A stretch of 64,000 nucleotides of DNA from CAXSBR01 sp964252015 (GTDB lineage Bacteria > Actinomycetota > Actinomycetes > Mycobacteriales > Jatrophihabitantaceae). The translations under genes were made by a program, and so were the position numbers. Location: the NCBI GenBank assembly GCA_964252015.1, contig CAXULW010000011.1, forward strand, positions 53,479 to 117,478, read 5' to 3'. The notes beneath the pieces are model-generated. The model had not been told where the DNA came from, searched no databases, and was given only the letters and a program-made list of their open reading frames with translations. Below, piece by piece: positions 62,009-64,000 of the stretch (within the stretch, counting starts at the first letter, position 1; each line of letters starts with the position of its first letter).

Positions 62009-63454
62009 TCAGCGGGACGTCATCGGCGCGGCCGGTGCCGAACGCGGTTCCGCAGTCGGGCGTCCAAGCAGGTGGCGCCCAGTGCTCAGATCCCGGTCGA
62101 CCGGAATGGATGCGGCGACCGCCAGTGCGGCGAACCCGGCCGCCCACCACCAGACGTCGACGAAACGGCCCAGCCGGCCCACGTCGGCCGTCCCGGCTCC
62201 CAGGACCACGACGAGAAGAGCTACACCGAGCACGGAGCCGATCTGACGGGCCATCTGCACGATCGCGCTGCCAGTCGACGTCTGGCTGGGCGCGAGCCCG
62301 CGGGTGGCCGCGCCGACCAGGGTCGGCACGGCAAAACCGAACCCGATCCCAATGATCAACCAGCCGGGAAGTATTTCAGCGGCGTAGTTCGGGTGAGCGG
62401 TCAGGGAACGGCCGATCACCACACCGCCCGCGCCCATCAGGAACGCGCCGCCGGCGGCAACCCAACCGGCCGGGAGGTCACGGGTGTACCTGCGCAGCCC
62501 GATGGCGCTGACCGACACCATCACCGGACCCGGCGCTATGCCGAGCCCGGTCTGCAGCGCCGACCAACCCCATCCCTCCTGCAGCCACAGAACCATGCCC
62601 AGAAGTTGGGCTCCGAAGCAGATCGCGAGCACGAGGTTGGCGAGCGTTCCCCATCCGAACGCCCGGTCCCGGAACAGCCCGAAGTCGACGACCGGCACGG
62701 CGGTGGTGCGGGTGCGGGCCACGAACGCCGCGAGCGCGATCACGGCCACGGCGAACGCGCTCAGGGTCCGACCCGACAACCAACCCCATTGCGGCCCCTG
62801 GACCAACGCGAGCGCCACCGAACCGATCCCGGCCATCAGGAGCAGACCGCCCGGCAAGTCGGGGATTCGCGTTTCTGTGCCGTGTCGGACGTTGGGGGCC
62901 AGAACCGCCGCCGCCCCTATGGCAACCATGCCGATGGGCACGTTGAGCAGGAAGATCCACCGCCACGAAAGCTGCACCAGCAGTCCGCCCAGGACCGGCC
63001 CGGCGGCCGCGCCGATCGAACCGCTCACCGCCCACAACTGGACCGAATGCGCACGTCGCGCGGGCGGCATCGCGGTGAGGATGATGCCGAGGCTCGTCGG
63101 GACCAAGGCTGCTGCGCCCGTCGCCTGCAAGCATAGCAACCCGACGATCACCCACAGGTTGTCGCTCGCCGCGCACCCGAGGCTGCCGGCAGTGAACAGG
63201 ACGAGGCCGGTAAGGAACAGCTGCTTGTTGCCGTAGCGGTCGGCCATCCGGCCCGCGGGCACGAGCAGCGCGGCGAACACGATCGCGTAGGCGTTCAGTA
63301 CCCAGCTCAGGTTGGCCAACGATCGCTCGCCCACGTCCGCGCCGATCGAGCGGAGACCGACGTTGACGATGAACACGTCGAGGGCGCTCATGAACGTGGC
63401 TGTACACAGGACGAGCAACAGAGCGTTGGGACGGACGTCACGGTCGCGGCTCAA
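62009..63454 (-). CDS. DHA2 family MFS multidrug exporter (EmrB/QacA type)
   Basis: 481 residues with 14 helices: LLLVLCTATFMSALDVFIVNVGLRSIGADVG, LANLSWVLNAYAIVFAALLVPAGRMADRYGNKQLFLTGLVLFTAGSLGCA, SGSIGAAAGPVLGGLLVQLSWRWIFLLNVPIG (motif C). Proton-driven efflux of drugs or dyes is likely. It is divergent from an HxlR regulator with a palindrome between them. Confidence 0.9.
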   Translation of the reverse strand: MSRDRDVRPNALLLVLCTATFMSALDVFIVNVGLRSIGADVGERSLANLSWVLNAYAIVFAALLVPAGRMADRYGNKQLFLTGLVLFTAGSLGCAASDNLWVIVGLLCLQATGAAALVPTSLGIILTAMPPARRAHSVQLWAVSGSIGAAAGPVLGGLLVQLSWRWIFLLNVPIGMVAIGAAAVLAPNVRHGTETRIPDLPGGLLLMAGIGSVALALVQGPQWGWLSGRTLSAFAVAVIALAAFVARTRTTAVPVVDFGLFRDRAFGWGTLANLVLAICFGAQLLGMVLWLQEGWGWSALQTGLGIAPGPVMVSVSAIGLRRYTRDLPAGWVAAGGAFLMGAGGVVIGRSLTAHPNYAAEILPGWLIIGIGFGFAVPTLVGAATRGLAPSQTSTGSAIVQMARQIGSVLGVALLVVVLGAGTADVGRLGRFVDVWWWAAGFAALAVAASIPVDRDLSTGRHLLGRPTAEPRSAPAAPMTSR

Positions 63455-63515
63455 GAAGGTCTCCAGCTTGCGGTCGGGTGGAAATCAAGGTCGGTTCGAT
63501 ATCCGTACTCACTCG

Positions 63516-63536
63516 CTGGGCCTTACCCTAGCCCAG
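63516..63536. promoter_or_regulatory. Palindrome in the MFS/HxlR intergenic region
   Basis: CTGGGC (63516-63521) and GCCCAG (63531-63536) are perfect inverted arms with a 9-nt centre, flanked by further matching ACTCAC and TGAGT. The repeat covers the TACCCT -10 (63524-63529) and the GTG of the HxlR gene, so regulator binding would shut its own promoter. Confidence 0.6.
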
Positions 63537-63880
63537 TGAGTCCGAATTTCGAACCGCCGCCAGCGACCGGTCTTGGCCCGCGGGCGTGCTCGATCGCTGA
63601 TGCCTTGACCGTGGTCGGAGACCGATGGTCGTTGCTGATCCTGCGCGAATTGCGCCTGGGCGTCGGACGCTTCAACGAGATCCGAATCAATACCGGAGCC
63701 CCGCGCGAGACCTTGACCGCCCGCTTGCGCAGCCTGGAAGAGGACGGCGTCATCACCCGTCAGCGCTACTGCGAGCACCCTCCCCGCGACGAGTACGTCC
63801 TGACGGAAGCCGGCCGCGCGCTGGCCCCGGTGCTGAAGAGCCTGCGGGAGTGGGGTTCGCGGTACGTGACCACGAGCTGA
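63536..63880 (+). CDS. HxlR family transcriptional regulator
   Basis: 114 residues. The winged helix is CSIADALTVVGDRWSLLILRELRLGVGRFNEIRINTGAPRETLTARLRSLEEDGVITRQRYCEHPPRDEYVLTEAGRAL, with a Cys near the N-terminus (ACSIADAL) that senses electrophiles in several family members. GTG start 63536, TACCCT 6 nt upstream, so leaderless. Probably represses the divergent DHA2 exporter. Confidence 0.9.
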   Translation: MSPNFEPPPATGLGPRACSIADALTVVGDRWSLLILRELRLGVGRFNEIRINTGAPRETLTARLRSLEEDGVITRQRYCEHPPRDEYVLTEAGRALAPVLKSLREWGSRYVTTS

Positions 63881-64000
63881 CCGCCGGCTGCGTTGGCTTC
63901 TGGTCTTTCTGTTGGGTCAAAGCTAAAGGCGCATCGACGATGAGTGGGGCCTTGGGTTTGGCTTTTGCCTTGCGCTTTCGCCCGCCCGGGCCCGTTAAAG

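Overview
The window is 64 kb of high-GC DNA with the density and gene content of an actinobacterial chromosome. Supporting features are UPF0182, mycobacterial-type Nei2, ANTAR regulators in number, DUF2510-CPBP, an NhaA-thioredoxin fusion, frequent GTG/TTG starts, many 4-nt ATGA overlaps, and TANNNT boxes 6-7 nt before start codons (leaderless transcripts). The lineage may be Frankiales/Jatrophihabitans-like, but that is only a guess. I see no rRNA, tRNA, CRISPR array, transposase or prophage.

Layout. 1-9.7 kb holds a cut beta-propeller protein, Nei2, a lone type IV prepilin, small enzymes, a frameshifted GNAT pseudogene, a cysteine-desulfurase-like enzyme and a cyclase-family hydrolase. 9.9-15.3 kb is a minus-strand operon of a MerR regulator, a Wzm/Wzt-like polysaccharide ABC exporter and the giant membrane protein UPF0182. 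15.5-19.5 kb carries a DinB protein, a Drr-type ABC-2 exporter with a divergent TetR and operator palindrome, and a methyltransferase.

19.5-37.4 kb is the most interesting block, read as an organosulfur uptake and oxidation island. From the regulatory end it runs: a divergent LysR regulator; a leaderless 49-codon leader ORF ending in CCPCC (a cysteine attenuator); two tandem 83-bp units that are themselves ATGA-coupled 28-codon ORFs; an alpha/beta hydrolase; a ketopantoate-reductase/rhodanese fusion; two SsuD-like flavin monooxygenases; two more short coupled repeat ORFs; an acyl-CoA-dehydrogenase-like monooxygenase; an Opp/Dpp-type ABC importer (lipoprotein, two permeases, double ATPase); a third flavin monooxygenase; a collapsed FMN-reductase remnant; and a flavin reductase. 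A separate FAD-binding/TPR fusion lies just beyond. Import, flavin-dependent C-S bond oxidation, flavin supply and sulfur handling under cysteine control fit together, but the substrate cannot be read from sequence.

37.5-41.5 kb is the Pnkp-Hen1 RNA-repair operon. 41.6-43.3 kb is an NCS1 permease with an unusual zinc-ribbon-like tail. 44-54 kb is rich in GAF/ANTAR regulators (six), including a two-gene module present twice in opposite orientation, interleaved with two MFS exporters and a secreted BNR-repeat protein. 54-64 kb has small conserved proteins, a hemerythrin, an AI-2E family protein, NhaA-DsbA, a PrmC-like methyltransferase, a CPBP protease and a DHA2 exporter with a divergent HxlR regulator.
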